Source: an uncultured Clostridia bacterium
GTDB lineage: Bacteria; Bacillota; Clostridia; Oscillospirales; Acutalibacteraceae
DNA: 64,000 nucleotides
Reading direction: 5' to 3'
NCBI GenBank assembly: GCA_905235625.1
Contig: CAJOLX010000006.1
Span: forward strand, 1 to 64,000
Shown: positions 48,404-57,894 of the stretch, one piece after another
Layout of the letters: every line of letters begins with the position of its first letter
How positions within the stretch are numbered: the first letter of the stretch is position 1
Translations under genes and position numbers: made by a program
The notes under the pieces: generated by a model
What the model saw: the letters and a program-made list of their open reading frames with translations, nothing else
Databases searched by the model: none
What the model was told of the DNA's origin: nothing

Positions 48404-49489
48404 ATGAAAAAATTCATTTCGCTTTTAATGTGTGTTGTGATGATTTTTGCCGTAACGGTTACGGCGTTTGCGGCAAATCCCGACGACGCGCAGGCGCTTG
48501 CGGCTCTGTTTAAAGACGGCGAGGGCCCCGAGGCAAACGGCGTGTCGATAGACTACGTTTACTATGAGCCCGAGGTCGCCGAGGGCGAAAAGCTGCCTGT
48601 CGTTATTTATTTTCACGGCATGAATCAGGGCGGCAGACCCCGCGCTCAGATTGCGAGAAACAATTTTTCGCTTTGGGCAAGCCCGGAGCTGCAGTCCCGC
48701 TTTACGGGCGGCGGAGCTTATCTTATAGCTCCGAGAAGCCACGAAGAAAATAACGAATACTGGCCCGATTATTTCGTGCCCGCCGTTAAGGCTTTGATAG
48801 ACGATTTCATTTCTTCTCACGCCGACACCGTTGATTTAAGCCGAATTTACGTGGGCGGATTTTCAATGGGCGGCAAAATGACTCTCAAGATGATTTCAAG
48901 CTATCCTTCCTATTTTGCCGCGGCGTTTCCGATGTGCCCCGCTTATCCGCCCTCCGAGGAGCAGATAGCCGCCTTTGCCGATATGCCGGTGTGGCTGATG
49001 GTCAGCAGATTTGACATTATCGCGGGCTACTATACGTTTTCAAAGGATTTTTGGGAGACCCTCTGTGAAGTAACGACCGTGCCGACCGAATGCCGCCTCT
49101 CGCTTTTCGGCGTCGCCTGTTATCCGGACGGCAGAAAGGCAATGAGCAATCACCACGTCTGGTTTGCCGCTTCAAACGACCTTTTCACCTATGACGAGGG
49201 CAAATATCCCAATATGGTAACGACAAACGCTTTAAACGAAGAGATAACGCTCGAAAGCCCGAACGGACTCATTTCCTGGCTCTGCGAGCATACCTCAGAT
49301 TATGCCGGCGAAGAAATTGAAAGCACCGGGCTTCTCGAGAAATATCCCGAGCAAAACGGCTATTTTGTCGACAGCATAAAGAACGCGATCTTCCCCCTCG
49401 TTCTTGACGGAACGCTCTCGCTCTTTACCGAGGTCATACCTTCGTTTTTCTTCATCGCGGTAAGCACCGTGCGCAGCCTTTTCAAATAA
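48404..49489 (+). CDS. Secreted esterase / alpha/beta hydrolase (prolyl oligopeptidase-like)
   Basis: Signal peptide; VVIYFHGMNQGG, IYVGGFSMGGKMTLKM. Confidence 0.8.
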   Translation: MKKFISLLMCVVMIFAVTVTAFAANPDDAQALAALFKDGEGPEANGVSIDYVYYEPEVAEGEKLPVVIYFHGMNQGGRPRAQIARNNFSLWASPELQSRFTGGGAYLIAPRSHEENNEYWPDYFVPAVKALIDDFISSHADTVDLSRIYVGGFSMGGKMTLKMISSYPSYFAAAFPMCPAYPPSEEQIAAFADMPVWLMVSRFDIIAGYYTFSKDFWETLCEVTTVPTECRLSLFGVACYPDGRKAMSNHHVWFAASNDLFTYDEGKYPNMVTTNALNEEITLESPNGLISWLCEHTSDYAGEEIESTGLLEKYPEQNGYFVDSIKNAIFPLVLDGTLSLFTEVIPSFFFIAVSTVRSLFK

Positions 49490-49503
49490 TAAGTATAAAA
49501 TTA

Positions 49504-49533
49504 CAGGGCGCGGATTTTGATTTCCGCGCCCTG
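49504..49533. terminator. Hairpin between convergent genes
   Basis: CAGGGCGCGG-attttgattt-CCGCGCCCTG perfect 10 bp stem. Confidence 0.65.
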
Positions 49534-49557
49534 CGTTTATTTTAAAATGTCGATATT

Positions 49558-51252
49558 CTATTTTTGCCTGACCTTCTTATTTTTGCCGTAGAATTTATTA
49601 ACGTCCAGCAGATTTTCGCTTTTGGCGACTATGAGCGAGCCGACCATATCGCCGGCAACGTTTGAAGCGGTTGAAAACATATTGATTATCGGCAAAATTC
49701 CGAGCACGATTCCGAGAGCCTCAATCGGTATGCCGAGCTGGCTGAGCACAACGCCCAGGGCGATCGATACGGCGCCCGGCGCTTCGGGCGAGCAGAACGA
49801 AATGAGCACTATCGTAAAGATGAAAGAAACCAAAACGGAAGGCGGCATTTCCAATCCGTAAAGCCTTGCGAGAAACAGGCCGGAAACAGTCAGCACCAGG
49901 CAGTCGCCGTCCATATTGACAGTTGAGCCGAGAGGAATGGCGAAATTGCTGATTTTAGGCGAAATGCCGAGCTTCTGATTGCAGATTTTTATGTTGTTCG
50001 TCATCGTAGCCGTGCTGGATGAAAGCAAAAACGAGGATATTATTCCTTCCGAAACGTTTTTGAAAAATCTGAGAGGATTGAGATGCGCTGCGATGAGAAT
50101 AAGCAATGAGTAAACGAGCATAAGCGCAAGCAGAGAAGTCAAAAACGTCAATGCGTAAGCTGCCAGGGAGCTCAGCAGTTCTCTTTCGCTTGTGTAAACC
50201 AAAATTGCGCTCGAGCAGAAAGCGGCGAGGGGAATAAAGCGGGTAACGTAAGTGGCAACTGTGAGAAACAGCTTGTTGCACGCTTCAAAGAATTCGGACA
50301 AGAGCTTTGTGTATTTGCCTATCGCGCCCACCGCTATGCCGCAGAGAGCGGCGATAAAGATTATCTGCGCCGAGTTAGATTCGATTAAAGGCGTAATGAA
50401 ATTTGAGGGCACGATGTCTATAATCGTTTGAAGTATCGAAGCCTGCCCCGCGGTGCCGGCGATTATCTCTCCGCCCGCCGTTTTGGGGAGCGCATAACCG
50501 AAGTAGCCGGGCTTAAAAACACCCGCCGTTACGCCCAGAGACACCGCTATTATGGTAGTCGCGGCATAAAAGCACATGACCTTTACGGCAACCTTGCCGA
50601 GCTCCGCCAGTTCTTTAAGCTGCGAAACGCACGAAACGACTGAGAAGAAAACGACCGGAGCGATGATAATTTCAAGGGCGTTCATAAACATCGTTCTAAT
50701 AGGGCTGAGCGCATAGCGGCTTATTCCGCTCGCAAGGGAAACGGGAAATACATTTCTCATCAGCGCTCCGAGAATAATGCCGAGAATGAGGGCGGCGACG
50801 CTGAAATATAGCATCGTTTTGCTTGCCTGCCCCACGAGTATGCGCGCGTAGTTTGAGTCGCCCTTATGGTTGAAGGTCAGCTTGTCTTCCTGAGATTTGA
50901 GCAGCAGGGAGCGTATTGCCTGCTGAGCTTCCTCATCCTCCATATCTGCCATGGCGGAAACGCCGCCTTCATAATCCATCGTCGGGTCAAATTCCGCGCC
51001 GTGAGCCGAAACGTTAATGCTCGTGTCGCCCGTAAAACGTTTTATCTGAATTTTAAGGTTGCTGCCTTCGCTTGCGTTTTTTATTATCAGATATATTATT
51101 TCTTCCGCCAGCATCTCGGTTCGGCGCATAAGCTTTCTGTTAACGCCGTGCGCGGTCAGTGAATTTTCAATGAAATCAAGAGCCTCGGTCAGCGCGTCGG
51201 GCGACGAGCAGCTGATGCTCGTTTTTTCATTTATGAAATACTTTTTTCCCAT
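49558..51252 (-). CDS. DAACS dicarboxylate/amino acid:cation symporter with N-terminal RsbW/GHKL-like domain
   Basis: SSSTATMTNNIKICNQKLGIS, PLGSTVNMDGDCLVLTV, SFCSPEAPGAVSIALGVVLSQLGIP; ~140-aa N-terminal extension with MLAEEIIYLIIKNA...INVSAHGAEFDP. Confidence 0.88.
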   Translation of the reverse strand: MGKKYFINEKTSISCSSPDALTEALDFIENSLTAHGVNRKLMRRTEMLAEEIIYLIIKNASEGSNLKIQIKRFTGDTSINVSAHGAEFDPTMDYEGGVSAMADMEDEEAQQAIRSLLLKSQEDKLTFNHKGDSNYARILVGQASKTMLYFSVAALILGIILGALMRNVFPVSLASGISRYALSPIRTMFMNALEIIIAPVVFFSVVSCVSQLKELAELGKVAVKVMCFYAATTIIAVSLGVTAGVFKPGYFGYALPKTAGGEIIAGTAGQASILQTIIDIVPSNFITPLIESNSAQIIFIAALCGIAVGAIGKYTKLLSEFFEACNKLFLTVATYVTRFIPLAAFCSSAILVYTSERELLSSLAAYALTFLTSLLALMLVYSLLILIAAHLNPLRFFKNVSEGIISSFLLSSSTATMTNNIKICNQKLGISPKISNFAIPLGSTVNMDGDCLVLTVSGLFLARLYGLEMPPSVLVSFIFTIVLISFCSPEAPGAVSIALGVVLSQLGIPIEALGIVLGILPIINMFSTASNVAGDMVGSLIVAKSENLLDVNKFYGKNKKVRQK

Positions 51253-51466
51253 CCTGTTTCCTTCTTTTCGCAGGTTCTTAAAGACTCGGCGCCTTTCTGT
51301 TTTTTGTGATTATATCAAAACAAAATTCAAAAATCAATTATTTCGGCTTTTTTTACCTTTTCAGTTTAAAAAAATTGACTATATTGTCACTTTTTTATAT
51401 TGAAAAAATCAGACTTTTAAGATAGGATATAACTGGATAAATAAATGGAAAAAGAAAAAGCGCCGC

Positions 51467-51550
51467 ATGATAAGAAACACCTTGCTCGTGCTGCTGCCCT
51501 GCATAGCGGCAATAGCGGCGATTTGCGTTTCAAACTATCTTGCCCGCTGA
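51467..51550 (+). CDS. Possible 27-aa hydrophobic microprotein
   Basis: MIRNTLLVLLPCIAAIAAICVSNYLAR; no strong RBS. Confidence 0.25.
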   Translation: MIRNTLLVLLPCIAAIAAICVSNYLAR

Positions 51551-51630
51551 AGCATGATTTGAATTGTCAATAAATATATTCAATTAAGATATCGAGAGCG
51601 CGGGCCCGCAAAAATCGCGCAGAGGCTGAT

Positions 51631-53976
51631 ATGACTTTAAACGAACTTAAAATCGGAGAAAAAGGAATAGTCAAAACCGTTGGCGGCGACGGCTCATTGA
51701 GGCAGCATTTCCTCGATATGGGCATGATACCGGGCGCGTTTGTCACGGTTGTCAAATACGCTCCCATGGGCGACCCCATTGAGCTGCTTATTCACGGCTA
51801 CAAGCTCACTCTTCGCGTTTCGGAGGCTGAAAAAATCGAGATAGAGCCCGTTTCTTCCGACGCCGAGGAAGAAGAGTATGAAAAGCAGAGCCGCAGCACT
51901 CCTCACCCCGGTCTCGGCGAGGGAGGAAAGTTTCACCCGAAGGGCAGCGGCGACCCTCTGCCCGACGGCACCGTTTTGACCTTCGCTCTTGTGGGCAATC
52001 AAAACTGCGGCAAAACCACTCTTTTCAATCAGCTCACCGGCTCAAATCAGCACGTCGGCAATTTCCCCGGCGTTACCGTTGACAGAAAAGACGGTCAGAT
52101 AAAGGGTTACCCCGAAACTTCCGTTACCGACCTTCCGGGCATTTACTCAATGTCGCCCTACAGCAGCGAGGAGCTCGTTTCAAGAAATTTCGTGCTCGGC
52201 GACAAGCCCAAGGGCATTATAAATATAGTTGACGCAACGAATATCGAGCGCAATCTTTATCTCACCATGCAGCTTCTCGAGATGAACGTACCAATGGTTA
52301 TAGCGCTCAACATGATGGATGAGGTTACGGCGGACGGCGGCTCCGTTGACGTTAACGAAATGGAATCCATGCTCGGCGTGCCCGTCGTGCCGATTTCAGC
52401 CGCAAAGAACGAGGGCGTAAGAGAGCTTATCGACCACGCCGTGCACGTTGCGAAATACAGAGAGAAGCCTTTAAGGCAGGATTTTTGCGACGAAAACGAT
52501 AACGGCGGCGCGGTTCACCGCTGCCTGCACGCGATAAGCCACCTCATAGAAGACCATGCGGAAGCGGTCGGTCTGCCCGTGAGATTTGCGGCAAGCAAGC
52601 TCGTTGAGGGCGACGCTCAAATCGAGAAACAGCTTGAGCTCGACAGCAACGAAAAAGATATGATTGAGCACATCGTGCTTCAGATGGAAAAGGAAAGAGG
52701 GCTTGACCGCAGCGCCGCGATAGCGGATATGCGCTATGCGTTCATAAAGAAGGTCAGCGCAAAATCGGTCAAGAAGCCTCGGGAAAGCCGCGAGCGCGCG
52801 AGAAGCGAAAAGATAGATAAAATATTCACGGGCAAATATACGGCAATTCCTTCTTTCATAGTGATTATGGGCCTCGTTTTCTGGCTTACGTTCAGCGTTA
52901 TCGGCGCTGGGCTTCAAAATCTGCTTGAAACGGGCATAGATAAAGTAACCGCCGTAACCGACGCGGCGCTGACTGCGGCAAACGTTAACGCGACCCTGCA
53001 TGGCCTGATTATCGACGGCATTTTTGAGGGCGTAGGCAGCGTGCTCAGCTTTTTGCCGATAATCGTTACCCTGTTTTTCTTCCTTTCTCTGCTTGAAGAC
53101 AGCGGATATATGGCGAGAATAGCTTTCGTTATGGATAAGCTGCTCAGAAGGATAGGCCTTTCGGGGCGAAGCATAGTGCCGATGCTCATCGGTTTCGGCT
53201 GCACCGTGCCTGCCGTTATGTCCACAAGGACTCTGCCGAGCGAAAGAGACAGAAAAATGACTATTTTGCTCACGCCGTTCATGAGCTGCACGGCGAAGCT
53301 GCCGATTTACGCCTTTTTCGTTGACGCGTTTTTCTCAAAATACAAAGCGCTCATTATGATAGGCATTTATCTTCTGGGCATAATTATAGGCATACTCATC
53401 GCCCTTCTCTTTAAAGGAACTTTATTTAAGGGCGAGGCCGCTCCTTTCATCATGGAGCTGCCGAATTACCGCATGCCGGGGGCGAAAAACGTTGCGATGC
53501 TTCTGTGGGAAAAGGCGAAGGATTTTCTTCAAAGAGCGTTCAGCATAATTCTCATAGCTTCAATCGTTGTATGGATGCTTCAGAGCTTTGACTTCCACTT
53601 TAATTCGGTTGCGGATTCAAAGGATTCCGCGCTTGCCGTGATAGCAGGTCTGCTCGTTCCCGTTCTTCGCCCGATAGGCCTCGGCGACTGGCGGATAGGC
53701 ACGTCGCTCATAACGGGATTTATGGCAAAGGAAAGCGTCGTTTCAACCCTCGAAGTGCTTTTCGGCGCGGCGGAGCTCAGCGCAGCGCTTTCTCCGCTTT
53801 CCGCGGCGTCGCTCCTCGTATTTTCACTGCTTTACACTCCCTGCGTTGCTGCGATTGCTTCAATCAAGAGGGAGCTCGGCGGAAAATACGCTTTCGGAGT
53901 CGTTATCTGGCAATGCGTTATTGCCTGGGCTGCGGCGTTTATCGTGAGAATGATAGGTTTGCTGATAGGAGCCTGA
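51631..53976 (+). CDS. feoB: Fused FeoA-FeoB ferrous iron transporter
   Basis: N-terminal FeoA SH3-like (MTLNELKIGEKGIVKTVGGDGSLRQHFLDMGMIPG) followed by G-protein LVGNQNCGKTTLFNQLTGSNQHVGNFPGVTVD and FeoB TM core. Confidence 0.93.
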   Translation: MTLNELKIGEKGIVKTVGGDGSLRQHFLDMGMIPGAFVTVVKYAPMGDPIELLIHGYKLTLRVSEAEKIEIEPVSSDAEEEEYEKQSRSTPHPGLGEGGKFHPKGSGDPLPDGTVLTFALVGNQNCGKTTLFNQLTGSNQHVGNFPGVTVDRKDGQIKGYPETSVTDLPGIYSMSPYSSEELVSRNFVLGDKPKGIINIVDATNIERNLYLTMQLLEMNVPMVIALNMMDEVTADGGSVDVNEMESMLGVPVVPISAAKNEGVRELIDHAVHVAKYREKPLRQDFCDENDNGGAVHRCLHAISHLIEDHAEAVGLPVRFAASKLVEGDAQIEKQLELDSNEKDMIEHIVLQMEKERGLDRSAAIADMRYAFIKKVSAKSVKKPRESRERARSEKIDKIFTGKYTAIPSFIVIMGLVFWLTFSVIGAGLQNLLETGIDKVTAVTDAALTAANVNATLHGLIIDGIFEGVGSVLSFLPIIVTLFFFLSLLEDSGYMARIAFVMDKLLRRIGLSGRSIVPMLIGFGCTVPAVMSTRTLPSERDRKMTILLTPFMSCTAKLPIYAFFVDAFFSKYKALIMIGIYLLGIIIGILIALLFKGTLFKGEAAPFIMELPNYRMPGAKNVAMLLWEKAKDFLQRAFSIILIASIVVWMLQSFDFHFNSVADSKDSALAVIAGLLVPVLRPIGLGDWRIGTSLITGFMAKESVVSTLEVLFGAAELSAALSPLSAASLLVFSLLYTPCVAAIASIKRELGGKYAFGVVIWQCVIAWAAAFIVRMIGLLIGA

Positions 53977-53979
53977 AAA

Positions 53980-54144
53980 ATGAACGGATGGGACATACTT
54001 ATCATCGTTTTGCTCGCTTTGGCGGTCACGGCGGCGATAATTTTCAGAATTAAAAAAAGGAGAAAGGGCGAGGGCTGCTGCGGCGACTGTTCGTCCTGCT
54101 GCTCCGATTGCCTGAGCAAAGGGCAAAGCAAAAAAGGTTCTTAA
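53980..54144 (+). CDS. FeoB-associated Cys-rich membrane protein (54 aa)
   Basis: MNGWDILIIVLLALAVTAAIIFRIKKRRKGEGCCGDCSSCCSDCLSKG immediately after feoB; not in the ORF track (shorter than 60 aa). Confidence 0.88.
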   Translation: MNGWDILIIVLLALAVTAAIIFRIKKRRKGEGCCGDCSSCCSDCLSKGQSKKGS

Positions 54145-54152
54145 TATGTAGG

Positions 54153-54190
54153 CAGGGCGCGAATTTTGAAACTCGCGCCTTGCTTTTTTA
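54153..54190 (+). terminator. Intrinsic terminator after feo operon
   Basis: CAGGGCGCGAattttgaaacTCGCGCCTTGCTTTTTTA. Confidence 0.7.
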
Positions 54191-54249
54191 CGCTCCGAAT
54201 ATAGTTGTTTAATTTTTTGTTAACGAAATGTAAAATGTGGCAAAAGGGC

Positions 54250-54292
54250 TTGACAAAAGTAAGAACCTACGATATAATGCGTAAGAACCTAC
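54250..54292 (+). promoter_or_regulatory. Consensus sigma-A promoter with two GTAAGAACCTAC direct repeats
   Basis: TTGACA 54250-54255, 17 bp, TATAAT 54273-54278; GTAAGAACCTAC at 54259-54270 and 54281-54292. Confidence 0.85.
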
Positions 54293-54355
54293 CAATAACA
54301 GCCGATGAAAAATATCCCGAAAAAAATAAACAGCGCTTTGCGCGGGGAGGAAAAT

Positions 54356-54772
54356 ATGACTATTGATAAGGTTGCAATTCTGATAAAAAAGGCTGCTCTG
54401 CAGGCTGAAAAGCTGCAAACTCCCATTCTCGCAAGCTACGATCTTTCGGTGGCTCAGTATAAGTTTTTAAAATATCTTTACAATTCGCCGAAAGACACCG
54501 TGCGCGTGGTCGATTTGGAAATGCGTTATTCAATGACCCATCCGGCTGTTATTGACATCCTTAAGCTGCTTGAGAAAAAGGGCTACACGGAGAGAAAAGT
54601 CAATCCCGAAGACGCGAGAAGCAAAATAGTTTCTTTAACGGAAAAAGCGTATTCTCAGCAAAAGGAGCTCGAGGATTTAGGCGATAAAATGGAAGAAAAG
54701 GTTACTGCCAACCTTAACGAAGAAGAAAAGGCCGAGCTTATCGCTCTTTTGCATAAGCTCACGGCAGATTGA
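54356..54772 (+). CDS. MarR family transcriptional regulator
   Basis: wHTH: VVDLEMRYSMTHPAVIDILKLLEKKGYTERKVNPEDARSKIVSLTEKA. Confidence 0.88.
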   Translation: MTIDKVAILIKKAALQAEKLQTPILASYDLSVAQYKFLKYLYNSPKDTVRVVDLEMRYSMTHPAVIDILKLLEKKGYTERKVNPEDARSKIVSLTEKAYSQQKELEDLGDKMEEKVTANLNEEEKAELIALLHKLTAD

Positions 54773-54786
54773 CAGGAGGTAAGATT

Positions 54787-55092
54787 ATGTCTCTTTCCGA
54801 CAAACAAAAGGACGATACAAGATTTGAGCTTAAAGAGAATTTAATAAAAAGCGGCGTTGATATTCCCACAATAGCCGCAGACCTCGGCACGAGCGAGGAT
54901 TATATCGAGCAGCTTCTTCGCCTCGAGTCCAAACGCCTTGAAGACACCTGGATTCTCAAAAACTACCTTATCGCAAAGGTTAAGGAGGCGGGCAAACAGC
55001 CCACGCCGTTCACGGCTCTCGGCGGAGATTATCACGTGATTTGGTTTCTTAACGCCGGATATATAGACGGAAAAATAATAAAAGAAAAATAA
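54787..55092 (+). CDS. DUF2316 family protein
   Basis: MSLSDKQKDDTRFELKENLIKSGVDIPTIAADLGTSEDYIEQLLRL...DYHVIWFLN. Confidence 0.75.
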   Translation: MSLSDKQKDDTRFELKENLIKSGVDIPTIAADLGTSEDYIEQLLRLESKRLEDTWILKNYLIAKVKEAGKQPTPFTALGGDYHVIWFLNAGYIDGKIIKEK

Positions 55093-55124
55093 GTATAATA
55101 AAAATAACAGCGGAGGGCTGCAAA

Positions 55125-55937
55125 ATGCAAAACGCCGGTTTTAAAGTTGACACAGAAAAATGCACGGGCTGCGGGCTCTGCCTCGACGTTTGCCCGGGAA
55201 ATATGGTCGGCGGGAAGGTGCTGCGCCTTGAAGGCGGTCACCCCGTTATGGTCGATCAGACAAAATTCGGCTGGCAGGGCTGCTGGAGATGCCAGCACTG
55301 TCTCGCGATATGCCCCGTCGGAGCGGTTTCAGTTTTGGGAGAAAGCGCCGAAAGCGTGTCTCCGGCTCCGGATAAATCCATAAGCGAGGAGCTGCCGAAG
55401 CTCGTGAAATACCGCCGCACGTGCAGAGATTTCAAAAAAGAAGACGTTGACGGCAAAACGATAAATGCAATTCTCGACGCAGTTGCGGCAGTGCCCACCG
55501 GAGGCAACAATCAGCGGTTGGAGTTTACCGCCGTTTGCTCAAGGGACGCAATGCGCAAAATTTATGAAGCGGAGTTCGGCAAGTCAAGGCAAATGAGCCT
55601 TTTTGACGATTCGAGCGACGATTTGAGCGCGCTTCGGCTCTATGACGCCCCTCATCTTTTCATCGCTCACAAGGCGGTGGGCGACCGCTTTAAAGACGGC
55701 GATCTGGTTGAAATAAATATGGCTACGGCTTATTTTGAGCTTTTGGCGAATTCTTTCGGGCTCGGCACGGTCGTTTCAACTTATTCAGCCGAGCTGCTTT
55801 CAAAAAACAAAGAGGTAATGGAGCTTCTTCACATCCCCGAAGACCACAGGTTTATGACCGTTGTCGGCTTCGGCCATCCCGAGTATAAATACGCTCGCGG
55901 AATTTCAAAGAAGAGAAAAACTTACAAAATTTATTGA
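55125..55937 (+). CDS. Nitroreductase family protein with N-terminal 4Fe-4S ferredoxin domain
   Basis: CTGCGLCLDVCP and CWRCQHCLAICP; YRRTCRDFKKEDVD, VAAVPTGGNNQRLEF. Confidence 0.85.
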   Translation: MQNAGFKVDTEKCTGCGLCLDVCPGNMVGGKVLRLEGGHPVMVDQTKFGWQGCWRCQHCLAICPVGAVSVLGESAESVSPAPDKSISEELPKLVKYRRTCRDFKKEDVDGKTINAILDAVAAVPTGGNNQRLEFTAVCSRDAMRKIYEAEFGKSRQMSLFDDSSDDLSALRLYDAPHLFIAHKAVGDRFKDGDLVEINMATAYFELLANSFGLGTVVSTYSAELLSKNKEVMELLHIPEDHRFMTVVGFGHPEYKYARGISKKRKTYKIY

Positions 55938-55956
55938 TAAAACAGGGGGCATTGCA

Positions 55957-56964
55957 GTGAAAATAATAACTCTCGAAGAGCATTACGCGGACCGCGCGAT
56001 AATGAACGCAAACAACGCCTTTAACGCCGAGCGCCCGCCCATGCCGCCCGAGCAGGAAAAAGCGATGCAGTTCCTAATGTCGCGAGCATTTCCCGGCGAA
56101 GAGCTGCTCGATTTTGACAAAAGGCTTGAGTTTATGGATGAAAACGGAATAGACGCGCAGGTGCTTTCTCTGACCTCTCCCGTTTCCGACCTCGTGCCCG
56201 CGGATGAAGCGGTGAAAATCTGCAAACAGGCGAACGATACAACGAAGAAACACATGGAAGAGCATCCCGGCAGGTTCGAGGGCTTTGCCACTCTGCCTAT
56301 GGCGGACCCGCAGGCGGCGGCGAAGGAGCTTGAAAGATGCGTTAAAGAGCTCGGCTTTTGCGGCGCGCTGCTCGCCGGCAGATACAAGGGCAGGTTTTAT
56401 AACGAAAAAGAATTTTTGCCCATATTTGAAAAAGCGGCGGAGCTTGACGTTCCCGTTTATTTCCACCCCGCTTTCATCCCCATGCAGGTGCAGGACGCTT
56501 ACTATAAATCGGACGCTTATTCTTACGTAGTCGCTTCCGAATTTGCTTCCGCAGGCTACGGCTGGCACTCCGAGGTCGGCATTCAGGTGGTGCGCCTCAT
56601 TCTTTCGGGCATTTTTGATAAGCTGCCCAATCTTAAATTCATATCGGGCCACTGGGGAGAAACTATTCCCGCTTTCCTTGAGCGAATGGACAGCATTCTC
56701 GATAAAGGCATAACGGGGCTCAAAAAGAACGTTTCGGAATACTATAAAGAAAACGTTTATATCACCCCGAGCGGCATTTTGTCAAAGGATCAGCTTGAAT
56801 ATACGGTTAAGGTAATGGGCGCCGACCATGTGCTTTACGCGCTCGACTACCCTTACGTTGAAGTAAGCGACCCCAAAGGCTTTATCGAAAACAGCTCTCT
56901 AACAGAAGAAGATAAAGAGCTCATCGCTCACGGCAACGCCGAAAGGCTGCTTCATTTAAGCTGA
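55957..56964 (+). CDS. Amidohydrolase family protein (2,3-dihydroxybenzoate decarboxylase-like)
   Basis: GTG start; ITLEEHYADRAIM, VYFHPAFIP, FISGHWGETIPAFLERM, YALDYPYV. Confidence 0.85.
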   Translation: MKIITLEEHYADRAIMNANNAFNAERPPMPPEQEKAMQFLMSRAFPGEELLDFDKRLEFMDENGIDAQVLSLTSPVSDLVPADEAVKICKQANDTTKKHMEEHPGRFEGFATLPMADPQAAAKELERCVKELGFCGALLAGRYKGRFYNEKEFLPIFEKAAELDVPVYFHPAFIPMQVQDAYYKSDAYSYVVASEFASAGYGWHSEVGIQVVRLILSGIFDKLPNLKFISGHWGETIPAFLERMDSILDKGITGLKKNVSEYYKENVYITPSGILSKDQLEYTVKVMGADHVLYALDYPYVEVSDPKGFIENSSLTEEDKELIAHGNAERLLHLS

Positions 56965-56981
56965 AAAAAGGAGAAAAACAG

Positions 56982-57851
56982 ATGAAAAACGTAATTATAA
57001 CCGGAGGCAATTCGGGCCTCGGATTTGAAACGGCAAAGAAAATCGCCGCGAATAAAGATTATAAAATAATCCTTGCCTGCAGAAACGCCGAAAAAGGCGA
57101 GAGCGCAAAGCAAAAAATCATTGCCGAAACGGGCAACGAAAACGTTGAAAGCGTGAGCCTTGACGTTTCCTCGCTCGACTCCGTGCGCGCGTTCGCCGGG
57201 GAATTCGCCGGCAGAGGCGAAAAAATCTACGCTCTCGTAAACAACGCGGGCATTTCCTCAATGGGTAATTCCGGCGTTACGAAGGACGGCTTTGACCTCG
57301 TTATTGAAACGAATTATCTCGGCCATTTCCTTTTAACTCAGCTGCTTCTGCCTTATATCGAAGACGGCGGCAGGATTTACAGCGTTTCGTCCGATATGCA
57401 CAATCCCCCGAGAGGCGAGCTTGTCTGGACGGGCGCCGAAAACATTCTGCGCACGGGAGGGGAAAGCAGGCAGAATTATTCTTTCTCAAAGCTTTTCCTC
57501 ATTTACATGACTCACGTGCTTTCGCAAAAGCTTAAGGAAAGCGGCAAAAACATAACCGCAAATGCCTTTAACCCCGGTTTTATGGGCGACACAAACTTTA
57601 TGAAAGCGGGCAAAATCAGCGGCGCTTTCGTAAAGCACGCAATGGCAGACAGATACGGAGACCTTGACAAATCCTCGAGCGCTCTCGCTCAGCTCGTAAC
57701 GGGCGAAGAGTTTGCCGAAATCAGCGGCGAATATTTTGACCGCAGCGTAAACACCGCAAAGTCATCTCCGCTTTCATATAACGACGGCAACGCAAAAGAG
57801 CTTTGGGAAACGAGCTTAAAATGCGTAAATCTTGAAGAGCCGTCAATCTGA
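56982..57851 (+). CDS. SDR family NAD(P)-dependent oxidoreductase
   Basis: VIITGGNSGLGFETAKKIA, LVNNAGISSMG, YSFSKLFLIYM. Confidence 0.88.
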   Translation: MKNVIITGGNSGLGFETAKKIAANKDYKIILACRNAEKGESAKQKIIAETGNENVESVSLDVSSLDSVRAFAGEFAGRGEKIYALVNNAGISSMGNSGVTKDGFDLVIETNYLGHFLLTQLLLPYIEDGGRIYSVSSDMHNPPRGELVWTGAENILRTGGESRQNYSFSKLFLIYMTHVLSQKLKESGKNITANAFNPGFMGDTNFMKAGKISGAFVKHAMADRYGDLDKSSSALAQLVTGEEFAEISGEYFDRSVNTAKSSPLSYNDGNAKELWETSLKCVNLEEPSI

Positions 57852-57894
57852 TTTAAAATCATCAACCGCCTTTTGAGGCAGAAAGGACATCGAA

